Under the pieces are notes generated by a model. That model saw nothing but the letters and a program-made list of their open reading frames with translations, was not told the DNA's origin and made no database searches. This document shows positions 13,801-27,430 of a stretch of 64,000 nt of DNA, piece by piece. The DNA comes from Glandiceps talaboti. Its lineage: Eukaryota; Hemichordata; Enteropneusta; Spengelidae. Both the position numbers and the translations under genes were made by a program. The stretch spans positions 16,419,194 to 16,483,193 of the forward strand of contig NC_135552.1 of NCBI RefSeq assembly GCF_964340395.1, given 5' to 3'. Within the stretch, counting starts at the first letter, position 1. Each line of letters begins with the position of its first letter.

Positions 13801-16800
13801 CATAAATACAACTTCCTGACAATCTACAAAACAACCTGGACAATTCTGGACATTTTAATACTCAAAATAAGATTTCAATCATCCACTCATAGTAACTTCC
13901 AATGCTTGAACAGTACTCCAGGAAATAACCTTTGGGTTCTGGAGTCATTTCATGATTTTACATCAAGTAAATTTTGCACAACTGCCACGAAAAACCACAC
14001 CAAAAACTCTCATTCACCTCTAGGGTTCTCACACTGGTTCACCGTTGTGCCTCATGGGACTTGGCAGATAAAGCAGATGCACATTGATAAGATTACATTA
14101 CATAACCTATCATTCTGCCTTTCTGAAACATTTTGTAAGAAAACTGCCCCTTTATACATCATCTTTTCAGACACCAATTTCTAGACTTACCTTATCAGCT
14201 ACTACTTTGTCTGCGAGTCCTCCGGCAACCATTTTACCTAATGTCTTTTCTTTACTTTGGGCTTGTCTGGCTAATTTAGCACTACCGTGACCAAACCGGG
14301 CAATGTAATCCTGGCGAGTAAAAACATACAATAGTGATTAAACACAAACAATAATACATAATTTTTCTACACACATTTCCTTTTTGAGAGACATTTTTCT
14401 GTAGTAGCGAACACTACTTTTACACATTTCCTTTTTGAGAGACATTTTTCTGTAGTAACGAACACTACTTTTACACATTTCCTTTTTGAGAGACATTTTT
14501 CTGTAGTAACGAACACTACTTTTACACATTTCCTTTTTGAGAGACATTTTTCTGTAGTAACGAACACTACTTTTACACATTTCCTTTTTGAGAGACATTT
14601 TTCTGTAGTAACGAACACTACTTTTACACATTTCCTTTTTGAGAGACATTTTTCTGTAGTAACGAACACTACTTTTACACATTTCCTTTTTGAGAGACAT
14701 TTTTCTGTAGTAACGAACACTACTTTTACTTGAAGTCAGAATAAGGATAATCGCTTCCAGGTTATCTTTAGCATTGTCACTGGTACAAAACTCAGTAACT
14801 GTAATTCGGCCTTTCGATGTCATCATCCTTCAAGCATGCTAGTGGTTACTTCGAACAATTCAAATACATAAATTAGACTTCCAAATGATATGGATAGAAT
14901 GTAACCACCCTAAAAATATTTCATTGAGTGTTATTTTTTTTTACACTGTTCATGATTTGACGTTTAAAATTTGCACTGTTGCAGGTGCATTACGCCCATT
15001 TGAGATAAATTTACGGACTTCACATGAGCTTCTCAGTGTACTCGGTTTTTGAGCTCTCTGGTTCTCATACAGGACACAATACTGTTTTACATCTCAAAGT
15101 GCTTACCATATCAGCCCTTTCCACGATCAGCAGAGTTTCTGAATATGAACCACCCCACCCCCCACCCACCAACACCAACACCTACCCACATACCTATCTG
15201 TGATCATTCAAGCATATACAGTGTTTTATTTAAGGGCGGTAAGTAGGTAAAATCTACCGGGGTTCCCACATCATTTTACCGGGGTTCCCCACCTAAACTA
15301 TGATACATTGCATGGGAAGCACTACCAGTTTTACCTCTTTCCCCCTTTCTGTTACCGGGGTTCCCAAACCTTAGCAAAAACACTGATATAATATGACATA
15401 TCAATGTTGGTTTTCAGTTACTTACCTTCATATGATTAATCTGAGCCTGTTCCCAGGCGTATCTCTTCATTTGATTCTCCTCCAGTTCAGATCGTGTTCT
15501 TACATACGTATCATAGTTACCCTGTCATAATCAAACATATATACATATCACCATTACTACATCATTGTCAGTGACAGTTTGCTTTGGTGTGTTTCTCGAA
15601 GTACAAAAAAGAAAGAAATAATTTTAACTTTTATCATTTCATGTGCTTGAAGTCAGAATAAGGATAATCGCTTCCAGGTAATTTTTAGCATTGTCACTGG
15701 TGTGAAAAAGCCAGTAACTGTAATTCGGCCTTTCGATGTCATCATTCTTCAAGCACATGCACATATGTACATACAACTACTACCATACACAGGGATGTAT
15801 ATACCCTTTGTAACTATGAATATGAACGAGTTCCTAGCAGACCAACAATTTTCTATACCAACATCTGAAACAGTGTGTTGAAGTATGGAATATTGTGTAC
15901 GAATCAATGCTAATTTTCTTTGTGATGTGTTCACCTTCAGATTTTTTTTTTCAAATTAAATAAGAGTTACATCATTTAACTTACAGAAAGAATGGAGCAA
16001 ACTTTTTATTTTTTTTATTTTTTCTAGTCATACAAGTGTCCTTTGTTCTATATATAAACCTGTTCAGAGCCACTAAGACTTTTTAAAGTCTTGGTAATAT
16101 GTTTTGGATGCATTAATACAGTTGTACACATTACTATGGAAAGCCAGCTATCGGCTAATTAAGATTACTACAAAATAAAACTATTGTCATTGCATGTGGT
16201 AGATTGTGCGAGTGGATGACAGCGATGCCTTAGTTATGTGGATATAATCATGGTGTGAACACTGAATGATGTTGAATGTGGCCACTTGAGGAAAGCTTCC
16301 TATGAGTGATGCCACCCTATTGTGAATGTAATGACATCAATTTCCACAATGCAACAGTAGTTTCAGTTTGTGTGTGTTAGCTTCCATATAGCTGACTTCC
16401 TATCATTGCATTCTTTCACACTGCATATACACCGGGTCGGCACATGGTACACAACACTAGGAACGAGATACTAATATTTTAGGGGCATACTTACGCCATA
16501 ATACTTCAGTTCATTCTTGTGTAAATGTATGATATTAGTACAGACACCATTAAGGAAATCTTGGGAATGTGATACTAGCACCAATATACGTTTATATCTG
16601 TTGAGAAGAACAACAAATGTTATCAATGGAACCAAGTTGGGGAAATTTTCCACTCCATGAGGTTGGTGGCGGGTTGAAAATTGTAAACTCTCTGTGCTCA
16701 AATTCAACTTATGCTTGGTAATTGAAATTCTGTCAAATGAATTGCTACAATTTTCTATTGATTTCCAACTAGACAATACAATGTTTAGAAGTCTATGTGT

Positions 16801-19800
16801 CCTGGACTACTGCTAATTTGGTAGTCTCGATACAATGTTTAGTAGTCTATGTACCCTGGACTACTGCTAATTTGGTAGTCTCGATACAATGTTTAGTAGT
16901 CTATGTACCCTGGACTACTATTAATTCGGTAGTCTAGATATGATGTTTAGTAGCCAAGGTGTCTGGACTACTGCAACATTCATAATTTGGGAGTCAAGAT
17001 ACAATGTTTAGTAGTCTATGTACCCTGGACTACTGCTAGTTTTGAGCCTTGAACCCAGTCTACAAAGGGGCAATCAACAAGTTCTCAACATCTAATTCCA
17101 TGTCTATAAAGTCTGAGTGATATCTGTGAGGCTTACTCTTTAACTTGTCCCGTCCTGTTTCCATCATGTCCCAAGCTTGTACTGTTAATACTAAGCTCTA
17201 AATTTCTTGTGATTCCGATTCCGTACTTTCAAAATTAGGGAGAGTTATTTATTCTTTTCTTTATTTCAAGTTTTGGGGGTAGTGACATCCCTGCTTTTGT
17301 GTGTTAATATTCTCTCTACCAGGGGAGTATTTGTTTGTACACTAATAACTACAAATTGAACAAACAGGCATGCTATTTGTTTTAAAAACTAAATGTGTGT
17401 ATTAAAGCCTACAGCCTACTGTGGAAAACTTTGTAGAATCAAGGTATAAGCATATCTTCTTTTCACATTTGGCCTTAGCTTCAATGATAGATATAATCGG
17501 AGTTAGTTAACAGCTAAGGTGAACGGTGTTAGCGAAGTACACTTACTCTTTCAATTCCTCTTCTAACCATACACAAGCATTTAAATCTAGATGGTTTGTA
17601 GGTTCATCTAATACCAGTAAATGTGGTTTGATATATAATGCCCTGGCTAAAGCGATTCTCATTCGCCAGCCTCCAGAAAAGTGTTTACAAGCTCTGTTTT
17701 GCATTTCGTGATCAAAGCCTAAACCGTGTAGGATTCGAGCACCTGTACTCTCAGCTTTGTCAGCATCCAGATCATCGAGACGTTCAAAGATATCCATCAA
17801 ACGATCACTTTCAGCTGTATCATACATAAAAAGAAAGAGAAACTATAGATTTATGAGCTGTTGTCATGATAACTTTGGGATACAACTCAGTGATGTCATC
17901 TAGCTGGAACAGGCAATAACCTCCCAACTGCTAACACATGTTGGTGAGGTGTTAGCAGCAAACACTCGCATGTATTCTCAAGATTTCGGGCAACTGTCAA
18001 CTATCTGAATAACAAGTTGGTACAAGAAATTCATATTCTCGAGATCTTAGTGCAACTGCTAATCATCTGAATTACAAGTTAGTACAAGAAATTCATATTC
18101 TCGAGATCTCAGTGCAACTGCCAATCATCTGAATTACAAGTTAGTACAAGAAATTCAAATTCTCGAGATCTCAGTGCAACTGCCAATCATCTGAATTACA
18201 ACTTAGTACAAGAAATTCATATTCTCGAGATCTCAGTGCAACTTGTACTTCAAAATATGTGCAACTTGTTAAGACTTCACTATTTCACTCACATTCAATA
18301 TGGCCTATTTCTTCAGCTTCTTTCTCAAGTCTATTTCTTTCTGAATCTACTTCCATTACACACTGTAGAGCCGTCTTGTCACTAGCAGCTATTTCTCTTG
18401 ACAAGTAAAAGATATCAATGTGTTCAGGTATAGGCACTTCACGATTCCCCAACACATTTAAGAATGTAGATTTACCTGTTATTTCAAAATGAATTACATA
18501 GAAAGTAGTTAGATTTAGTGAGAAACGCATTTCTTATGACGTACTGTAGTGTAAATGGAAAACTACAACGACTGGAATTTTTGAGTAGTACTGACTTGCA
18601 TCAAAGGGAACATTTATTTTTATTCAGCACAACAGTTCTTTACTCGTTACTGTTAGTGTTAGTGAACTGTACAGAAACCTCATACTGTGTTATCCCCAAA
18701 CAAAGTAGTGTGGGTGGCAAGCTCTCTCATGAGTCATAATTTGTGAGCATGCTCTGGACATAATCAAAATCCTATGCCAACATCACCATTTCATGCCCCC
18801 AAATGATGTCTTGATAGCTATCAGATCCAAAAATCTTCATTCCTGGTCTGTAGCTGGCATGTACAGATGAAGTTGCTGGTCTTTGAGCACCCTTGAGAAT
18901 AAGTATTAAGCAATCTATGGAGAACACTGTACCATGACTTACCGGATCCATTTAGCCCAACAAGACCGTACTTGCGACCACAGTTCAATTCAATTTTAGT
19001 ATCAGATAATAGTTCTACACCATGAAAAGTCAAGGAGAAATTATAAATCTTGATGTCTCTGCTGCTAGGGTGAGATGCTAAAACTCCTGTACAGGATCTG
19101 CCTGTGTTGATCATGAGGTCTGACATGGCTGCCGATGCACCATTGACATCAGCACTTGCTCCTAAATCACAAAGATATTAAATATATTTTTAAAAATTGA
19201 ATTTATAAGAATTTCTTACATAGTCAAGACAATCTCCTGGAGTGTTGTTGAGTTTCAGTCACTTTTACATCACATTCACAATACAGAGCAATGAAAAAAA
19301 AGACAATATTTTACAATTGCTGGATTTTCCAATGGAAAATTGCAAACTTTCTATGTTTTTTCCCAAGTTTTAGATGCGCCTCCATTATGTACTATAAATT
19401 TCTAGAGTGGATGTGTATTTTCACCCACTCCTGCCTGACCACCTAAACTACAACAAATAATTATGCATTTGTCATGTGTCTGGATAATACTTATCAACTG
19501 TTTACACCATTCTAACAGTTTGGTGTTAACTCATTTGTAGGAACTTTTGGTTCATGATTTCTTGTTGAGTTAGCTGAGGTGAAGAGAGGTCTTGAGATTC
19601 AAAGCCATGGATAGTCTTTAGACTATACAATTTTGTGAAAATTACTCAAACTAAAACTGAGTTCAGATATCTAATTTACTAGTGATATTTACAAATTTAT
19701 TCAAAGTGTCTTTCATCTAAAATTACCTAAGACTATTTTTTATTTGGGCTTACCATTCCTGCTTCCATTTTCAACTCCGTTTGTCTGTTGAGTTTCAGAA

Positions 19801-19889
19801 TCAGTCTGGGCTTTGGCTCCTTTCCTTTGCCTTTGCTTTGCAGCTTCCTTCTTTTTGGCTTGACGTTTTTTAGCTGCTTCAGAGGGCAT
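10887..19889 (-). CDS. ABCF2: ATP-binding cassette subfamily F member 2 (ABCF2), complete
   Basis: Soluble twin-ATPase ABC protein without membrane domains; ABC-F proteins act at the ribosome. Coding exons in reading order: 19889-19754, 19161-18943, 18475-18293, 17814-17547, 16597-16495, 15521-15426, 14310-14191, 13511-13422, 12882-12709, 12043-11915, 11713-11510, 11003-10887. They total 1839 bases, giving 612 residues against about 623 in human. The N-terminus is Lys/Ala-rich, beginning [18 protein letters not shown] as in vertebrate ABCF2. First ATPase: Walker A GLNGSGKS (about 114-121, split by an intron), signature FSGGWRMR (about 225-232), Walker [13 protein letters not shown], switch VLVSHSQDF. 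Second ATPase: Walker A GPNGAGKS (426-433), signature LSDGQ (513-517), [22 protein letters not shown]. Every catalytic motif is intact. A non-coding first exon upstream is likely because a possible acceptor lies just 5' of the ATG. Four introns carry minisatellites. Confidence 0.97.
11068..11290. repeat. Minisatellite, about 47-bp unit, last ABCF2 intron
   Basis: Four to five imperfect copies of a unit containing GGGTTGGTGTGG, then TATTTCACTGTG and AATACAACAG. One copy is interrupted by unrelated sequence near 11185-11215. Confidence 0.85.
14372..14728. repeat. 51-bp minisatellite, seven copies, ABCF2 intron
   Basis: Seven nearly identical 51-base units beginning CACATTTCCTTTTTGAGAGA. The copies differ by only one or two bases, which points to recent expansion. 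Because 51 is a multiple of three the array stays open and produces a 162-codon minus frame with a 17-residue repeat; that frame is explained by the array. The right edge abuts a short inverted-repeat element at 14729. Confidence 0.97.
14729..14836. mobile_element. Short MITE, CTTGAAG/CTTCAAG ends, copy 1
   Basis: About 108 bases closely matching 15640-15759, including TCGCTTCCAGG and TAATTCGGCCTTTCGATGTC. The ends are CTTGAAG and CTTCAAG. The left terminal bases are lost where the 51-bp array begins. Confidence 0.8.
15640..15759. mobile_element. Short MITE, CATGTGCTTGAAG ends, copy 2
   Basis: A 120-base element with perfect 13-base terminal inverted repeats, CATGTGCTTGAAG and CTTCAAGCACATG, lying in the ABCF2 intron next to the one holding copy 1. 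There is no coding capacity and no clear target-site duplication. Confidence 0.85.
16770..17045. repeat. Minisatellite, about 60-bp unit, ABCF2 intron
   Basis: About five imperfect copies built on GATACAATGTTTAGTAGTCT and CCTGGACTACTGCTAATT, in the intron upstream of exon 16597-16495. Confidence 0.9.
17960..18245. repeat. 62-bp minisatellite, ABCF2 intron
   Basis: Four copies with starts spaced 62 bases apart (18003, 18065, 18127, 18189) containing TACAAGAAATTCATATTCTC and GAGATCTCAGTGCAACTG. Confidence 0.92.
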
Positions 19890-22130
19890 TCTTATTCTGT
19901 AATATGGATTGGTCTACAAGAAATAAGTTTACAGAAAGAAATGAGTGGATTAGTTAGAACAACATGTACATGTAGAGGCACAACGATGGAAGTGGTTCCT
20001 CTATGATATACTGATAGTTGTGGCACATGACTTTATTTCTTCTCAAATAAAACAAATCGACAGATTTTGCTGTACACAGAAGCCTAAAGCAACTGTAATA
20101 ATTTCATCTTTGATGTTTATGGTAATAATTTTCTCCCTTTTTTTGTATGCTTGTACAAGGCTGAAACATTGGTTTGCATGTCATTGTCAACAGTCACGTT
20201 ATTTCTTCACCACTGTCATTCGTGTACGTGTGCTGACGAATACCAAATCCCATTTTTTACACCAGTTACAACGTTCAGTGACTCAGGAATGGACTGTGTT
20301 TAGACCTGGCTCTACTGAATTATGTCAGATATGAGAGACCGTCGCGACACCGACATGCGACAACCACGACTCGCGTATCAAATAGCAATCGGTGTGGAAT
20401 CCCAACAAAACACGACATATAGGTATGAGAGTTCCTTGTTGACAAATTGCCTTCTGCCGGTCCCCTAACTACCACACGAATAGCGTGTGGGTGACAGCTG
20501 TTGGAACGCCATAGCATTTTTTCAAGGTCGGTATTCAGACTCAACCTTACCGCCTTTCTTTGTGACGTCACTTTGGCCGGTCGGCTTGTCGCTGACAGGA
20601 ATATATGGACATGATAACTAACAAGTATGAGCGTGAACTCCCTTGACAACTGTTATCTGTTTTGAGTTTCCATCAATTAATTTACACCCTCCCCTCGCAT
20701 ATAAGGAACTACATTTCCATACGGAAGCGAATATCATTCAATGAAAAATGAATGTCAATGTGCCGGTTACCGGCGAATTACACAATCGCTTAGAGCTGAA
20801 AAGCCGACAAGAATTCAACGCCTGTGAATAATCTCATATTTCTAAAACCATACAGTATGATCCGTTTTATCCATATACATGTATATTTACCTTTTAAATT
20901 ATATTCTTCAAGCGAGACGTTACGATTTTCACGACTGATCACCACAACAGTTTAGTACATGTGCCTCCGGTTGCCGTTTCGTCAATGACGAAATTCCTGT
21001 TACCAAATAAGGAAATGCTCGGCTTCTTTCGAGAAACATCGGATTCGATTCCGAGAATGACATCAGTGCAGTTAATTTACAATGACGCCACGACCACTCA
21101 GCAGCATGCATGACGCATGATACGATTTAATATTCTTTGATTTGTCAAAGTTGTTTTTAACAAATGAAATTAATTTCGGTTTTACCCTAAAAGAAAAATT
21201 AGTTTCGGCAAAAACTACAAAAATGTGTGAATATTGCAAATATCTATCAAAATATCGGCTGGCAGTGTGTATGCTATTCTTTTAATTTATATATCTGGTG
21301 AAGTGGAGTAAATGATTCTAAAACTGGTTTAACATTACATGTGTTGAATGTACAGTGTGTATTTTTTTTTTTACTTTAAAAACAAAATTAGAACATGTTG
21401 TATTTATATGTGGAATGTTCATCACTAAAATGTATCTTTCTTTGAGTAAAACTCGCCTGTGAGAAAACAAGGTGGGTGGCGCTGGATATGTGGACGGGAT
21501 GTATACATTATGTGTATATACATGGTGTATATGGTACAACAAAATAGTCGTTGGTGGCGCTGTTTAGAAACCCTTCCAATACTATACATGCCAGTACCAG
21601 TATCAGACTGGAAGATGTGTCGTGTTGTTCAACCATATCAGGCTTCTAAACCAGTGACAGCTGGCTAATAGCATGGCACAAACCAGGCACGAATGTCATA
21701 TCTTATAGACTAACAGACTAATGCCAGTAGACCATAAACAGTGTCTACATCTGGCACAATGTATATAACAATTTGAAATAATCAGCCACTCTTTATCATG
21801 AATTAATAGATACATGTTGTGCGAGTGCCACCTTTGTGCTTTGATCCCATTTCCCTTGGTATTCATGGACTACGCTCACAAAATCGTCACCAAATGCATT
21901 AAGTTAACTTTAGGAGTTTCTGATTTTGTTCAATATATATGTGTATATATTTATTTATCTATTTATTTATTTATTTATTGCATAGGAATGTTGATTTTAA
22001 TATTTAGATTATGTAGTATAATCTGTTGTCCATATATACAAACTTGTGTCAACACATTTGTTCTTTGCCTGGAATCCCTGCACATTGGGATTTTGAATTC
22101 ATTATTTTTCCAGAGTTCAATCTCCCTCCC
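19890..22130. other. ABCF2 upstream region, no coding exon seen
   Basis: Should hold the ABCF2 promoter and any untranslated first exon. Locally CpG-richer sequence near 20330-20600 (CGACACCGACATGCGAC and similar) is the best promoter candidate. Beyond that there are short TTTA repeats near 21950-21980 and nothing coding. Open frames at 20020-20334, 20320-20649 and 21459-21668 are unsupported. Confidence 0.4.
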
Positions 22131-22436
<306 letters not shown>

Positions 22437-22539
22437 GCTGCTTGAACTGTCAACATCTTTCATTTCACATTGGTATACATCAAGTTCAAAACCCTTTTTT
22501 TAAACAGTTTATTACACGAACTACATTGTATGTGTTTGG

Positions 22540-24763
22540 TTAGTATTTGTGTACAATGGGTGTTTCATTTGTGTGGCTCCTCCTGTGCCTCTTCAGATCA
22601 CCTCCTCGACGAAATCTTCTATCACACAAGTTACATACAAAATGTTTTTGGGACGCATGGATAATCATGTGTTCTTTCAGAATGCACCTACTATTAAATT
22701 TCTTACCACACTCTTTACATGCAAACAATCTTTTCTTTGCATGGATCAGCTTCATGTGTCTCTTCAGAGTGTTTTTTTCTTTAAACCCATTACCACACTC
22801 TTTACATACAAATGGTCTTTCATTTGTGTGCATTATCATGTGATTCTTCCGATAGCTACTCCGTTGAAACCCTTTACCACACTCTTGACAGACAAACGGT
22901 CTTTCCTTTGTATGGGTACTCATATGCGCTCTCAGAATACTCTTTCGATTAAATCCTTTTCCACATTCTTGGCATAAAAATGGTCTTGCATTTGTGTGTA
23001 TTTGCAAGTGTTCATTCAGTTCATAATTTCGGTAGAATCCCTTACCACACTGCTTGCATACAAATGATCTTTCATTTGCGTGCATTTGCGTGTGCACTTT
23101 CAGATCACAATTTCGGTAGAATCCCTTACCACACTGCTTGCATACAAATGGCCTTTCATTTGAGTGGATCTTCATGTGTGTTTCCAAATGACTGTTTCTA
23201 GGAAAACCTTTACCACAATGTTCACATACAAATGGTCTTTCATTTGTATGAATGTACACATGTTTTTTCATAGTTGACTTTGTGTTAAACCCTTTCCCAC
23301 ACTCTTTACATACAAATGCTCTTTCATTGTTGTGTGTCAGCATGTGAGATTTTAGATGGCTTTTCAGTTTATACCCCTTACCACACTCTTTACATACAAA
23401 TGGTCTTTCGGGAATGTGGACTTTCCTATGCAATTTAAGATCTCTGTTTTGATTAAACCGTTCCCCGCAAACTTCACATATATTTATATGTACTCGCATG
23501 TGTTGTTTGAGAACACTACTTCGCTTAAATGTCTTTTCACACTGTTCACATACAAATGGTCTTTCATTTGAGTGTATCACCATGTGTAGTTCCAGTGTAC
23601 AAATGCGATCAAACACTTTACCACACTCTGTACATACAAACTCCCTTTGGGGTATGAGCTTCCTTAAACGCTTCTTGTGATTTTGCACATGCTGTACTTT
23701 GCCTGTGCTAGTTACATTTAGATTTCTCAAGTCACTTGAGCTCTTGATACCATGATGACTGTTCATGAAATCACTGGTATTGTCCGACTCTTGAACTTGT
23801 CGTTTTCCATTTGAAAGTAGTTTGTTATAGGAACTATGCACCTGGATAGAAGTCTTGATATCATTCTCTCTCTCACTTTGTATTGTATTACTGCTTACAT
23901 CAGTTAAGTTGGTGTTGCCATTCACTAATTTTATGCTTGGATGTACATCTTCAAGGATGCCATTGTTCCTGGGCCCAGTAGAATTTTGTTCTTGATCTGT
24001 GCTGGTTGAGGTAGGTACATGTAAATTAGTACGATAATATTCATCTGTTTGGGAAGTTTCACCTATTACTTTCCATTGATTCTCTGAACTATCCAACTCT
24101 TTATACTCCCCTCTCTTGTCTGTTGTATTTGTGTTGTTGTCATTTTCGGATTTTAGATATACAGGGATGTCATTAAGAACTTCACCGTTCTGGAGTTTAG
24201 TTTTGTCATGTCCTTGATCTCTGCTGGTTGAGGTAGGTAGGTTCGGAAAATAATATTCATCCGTTTGAGAATCCTCACCTATTACTTTCCAATGATTCTC
24301 TGACCAATCTAAATGACCACACTCCTCTCTCTTTATTGAAAGAGTCTCTGTCTCACATCTGGATAGATCTCTATTCCTTGTATCATATTCAGGCTTTGTT
24401 TCTCCCTTTACCCATACACTCTCATTAGGATAATGTAGTGAAGAAGTAAAAGACACTGTACTGCTTACTTCCACACCACAATCACTGTCAACAATGCCCT
24501 CTACGTTTTCTTTCTTTATTCTTACTGACTTCCAGACTACATTACTGTCCTTGTTTACCGGATATGTCTTAACCTCTATCTCATCACTGACTGCAATGTC
24601 ATGGCAACAATCTTCCCCATACGTAGACTGATGTCTATGGATACTAGTAGTATTTTCCTGAAGCCATTGAACCTGGTTACAGGGAGTCGAGTTTTCATTT
24701 TTAACAACCCCCTTGTCCATCTTCTGTAATTTCAGGAGATCTGGGCTACCATGTTCAGAAAAA
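22540..24763 (-). CDS. C2H2 zinc-finger cassette A (terminal exon, 13 fingers)
   Basis: Large terminal exon encoding an acidic Ser/Thr-rich linker (several EENHWKV/SENHWKV-like repeats) followed by 13 tandem C2H2 fingers of the CKECGKGF...H-X3-H type with TNERPFVC-like linkers: a nuclear sequence-specific DNA-binding protein, target unknown. The third finger lacks the usual linker before it. The acceptor is at 24764-24766, so the exon opens in phase 2; the ATG 45 bases inside it (24718-24720) is probably not the start. The segment just after the acceptor (GSPDLLK) matches cassette B (GSPDFLK). No 5' coding exon is visible between A and B, but joining 30287-29977 to this exon is in frame and gives 844 residues. 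An AATAAA (22513-22508 on the minus strand) lies 27 bases after the stop. Finger-exon call firm; full gene model tentative. Confidence 0.9.
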
Positions 24764-24854
24764 CTGTTGATCGATTAAATATACAATTTGTTAGGGTCAA
24801 ACTTTACGGTGTACACAACAGAATATGGTACAAGAGAATTCAATGACAGTGAGT

Positions 24855-25145
24855 AGGACACTAAAACAGACACGGACACAGTGTAAGGTGGATGACTACA
24901 TTGTCACAATCCCTAGAAACCAGTGAATTCAGTTGCATTTAGGATTATTGTGATGTGGTCACGATTGCGATTCCTGATTTTCATTACTAAAAGACATTAT
25001 GATAGATGGTAAAAAAACTAAGTAACTAAAATCAGGAAATGCAATCGTAACCACATCACAATAATCCCAATGCAACTAAATTCACTAGCTTCCAGGGATT
25101 GTGACAATAGTCATCCACCTTACACTGTGTCTGTTTTAGAGTCCT
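24855..25145. mobile_element. Long-arm hairpin MITE
   Basis: Arms of about 120 bases with roughly 90% match in inverted orientation, starting AGGACACTAAAACAG on the left and ending CTGTTTTAGAGTCCT on the right, separated by a short A-rich centre. No coding capacity and no clear target-site duplication. It lies just upstream of cassette A. Confidence 0.93.
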
Positions 25146-27430
25146 GGAAATACAAATTGTCACCAATGTAAAATTGAATAATATACATGTATTGACTTTC
25201 AGTTTGGTTCATCCCTTCATTGTTTTGGTAAGAAAATCAATCATATACCTTTGATTAAAGCATTATACTGAAAAATAAAACAATCAGCCCAGAATTCTGA
25301 TGCACTGAAATTGGAACGAGTTCAAATTGGGGCGAGTTGAAATGGGATGAGCTGATATCAGGATAAAGTGATCCATCACCACCAGTGGCAATGAAATTCT
25401 TTATGAATATTCATAGAAGTCTAATGATGCGAATCTTTTCTAGAAGGACCAACCTGAAGTTGAATTGAATTTTTTAAGTCCCCAAGCGCCTGTGTTCTAG
25501 CAAGGTTGTATCCAGAGATACGTGACGCTCTAGAAATATGCGCTCTGAGAATGTGACGTTGTGGTTGCACTTGAACAATGACTTATGAACTGTCGTTTCC
25601 CTCGACCATTGAAGTATCATCCAACTCGGTAACCCACTTATCCCTCTATGCTTCGGACATGGAGGTACCCTGGAATCCACGCATGGTCCAATGGACCATG
25701 GAGGCGTACATGACAGTACTTCCGACTAATATGAGTTTGGCTTACCTCCGGGATATTATTCTTGTCTTCTCGAATAGTGACTGTCCATGGTACTGCATGA
25801 AATAATTAGCTTGTAATACCACCCAAATGACAACTGACTGACAAGATAAAAACTAATATAACCTTTGCCCATATACCATACATATATTATCTTCATGTGA
25901 AGTCTATGCCTCTCTACGACACTATACACTTATTTCTCGTTGATGGCGCCAGACACGATCAATAGTTTTCATAAATGGTGGGTGGGGGTGGGGGGGGGGG
26001 TTCAAGTAACAACACACAGAGACAAACAATAAATGTATTTATACTATTGGCAATTATAAGAGAGAGGATAATGTGATTACATATTTTAATATGTTAACAA
26101 AATTAAATTACAATACATTTTTCATCATCATGTAATTATAAATAGTCCCTAACCCCAGAACTTTAAACGTTCACAAGCAGGGGACAGGACACCATGACAT
26201 TATCACATTCTCTCTTCAATGCATAACCCTTGTCTTTGTTTTTATCTATTAAAGTTTCCAGAGTTAGAGGAGCAAAATATGGCCACCATTTCGCCATTAT
26301 CACAACAGTCTTGAATGAAAGTGACATGCATATGTGAAGTATGGGCCTTCTTATCTGATAGGTTTGGTTGAAATTGGCTTATGCATTTCAGAGTTATATA
26401 CGTACATTTTAATAATATGCCTATTTGACCTTGAAGATGAAGGTCAATGTCAAAGGTCCATTTTTAATGTTTATTCAGTTGCATTGTAATCTGTGCACTG
26501 ACATTTTAATGTGATGTGGTCATGGCTGTTAGGAATAATTGTGTAAACTACATGTGGACCAAAATCTTCATCTAGACATTTGTAGAAACTAGTGCATGAT
26601 TTTAGTTTTTTATCAAAAAGTTTAATTTCTATCTAAGGCCTGGAACAAACATCAAACCTCTCATATACATGCACCTAACCTATTTGTATTGAAGTCAATA
26701 TGTATAATATTAAATACGATTATGAACAGACGGCGGGTCCAATCTGTTGAATTTATTAAGAAACGAACAGCTTAGCGGGTTTAGTGGCGTATGGCACACT
26801 TCAGGGATCAACTCATATGGCGGATTGCACAAGATTGTTGTTGATACACAAAATCATAGAAGAAAGAAACATCATGGTATAGTGTTATTTTAGTATTTAA
26901 AAAGAAGATGAAGTTAATTTAAATACGAGAATTATGCATTATCTTGACATTATCGCCATATTTTGAAAATTGTATGAATGCACATGACACGACATTGAAT
27001 TGTGGTTATTTTTGCATTAGATTCAACATGATGAATGTTCGATGCTTATTGTGAATTGCACTTCTGTCATTATTTTCAACAGGTGGCATCAAATTTGTCT
27101 CATCTGTTACAAGATTTTAGTTTTTCATTAAATCATTTAGACCAAATTTCTATCTAAAAGATTGAGTCATACTGTAAGAAATTCTCTCCAAGAGACATCA
27201 ACAATAGACAATACAATATAATTCAGACTACCTTCTTGTAAAGTTTATGATGCAATTCACATCTCATTAAATTTGTTTCATGCATTTCAACTACGAGGAT
27301 CATTATGTTTTGAACAATTTTTCATCTAGACAACTCTGTAATTCTTCAAATAACCACTTTGAATAAAACTGTTATTTAATATTTCCATATTTTAATTTCA
27401 CATACAGATCTCCCAAAAACCTCATTTGTC
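25146..27430. other. Spacer between zinc-finger cassettes, no exon recognised
   Basis: Searched by eye for a second copy of the N-terminal exon of cassette B; none was seen. Overlapping frames at 25474-25680 (minus) and 25578-25805 (plus) resemble nothing known. A G-rich run (about 25978-26000) and A+T-rich sequence fill the rest. 26200-26700 reads like an old dispersed repeat. Confidence 0.45.

Noticed and set aside
14372-14728. Regular array resembling a CRISPR
   Set aside because: Units are contiguous with no unique spacers, in a eukaryotic intron.
14338-14826. 162-codon frame with seven 17-residue repeats
   Set aside because: It is the translation of a 51-base minisatellite in an ABCF2 intron; the period is a multiple of three, so it stays open by chance.
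25474-25805. Overlapping 68- and 75-codon frames as a first exon of cassette A
   Set aside because: Neither resembles the N-terminal module of cassette B, and no donor of the required phase was found.
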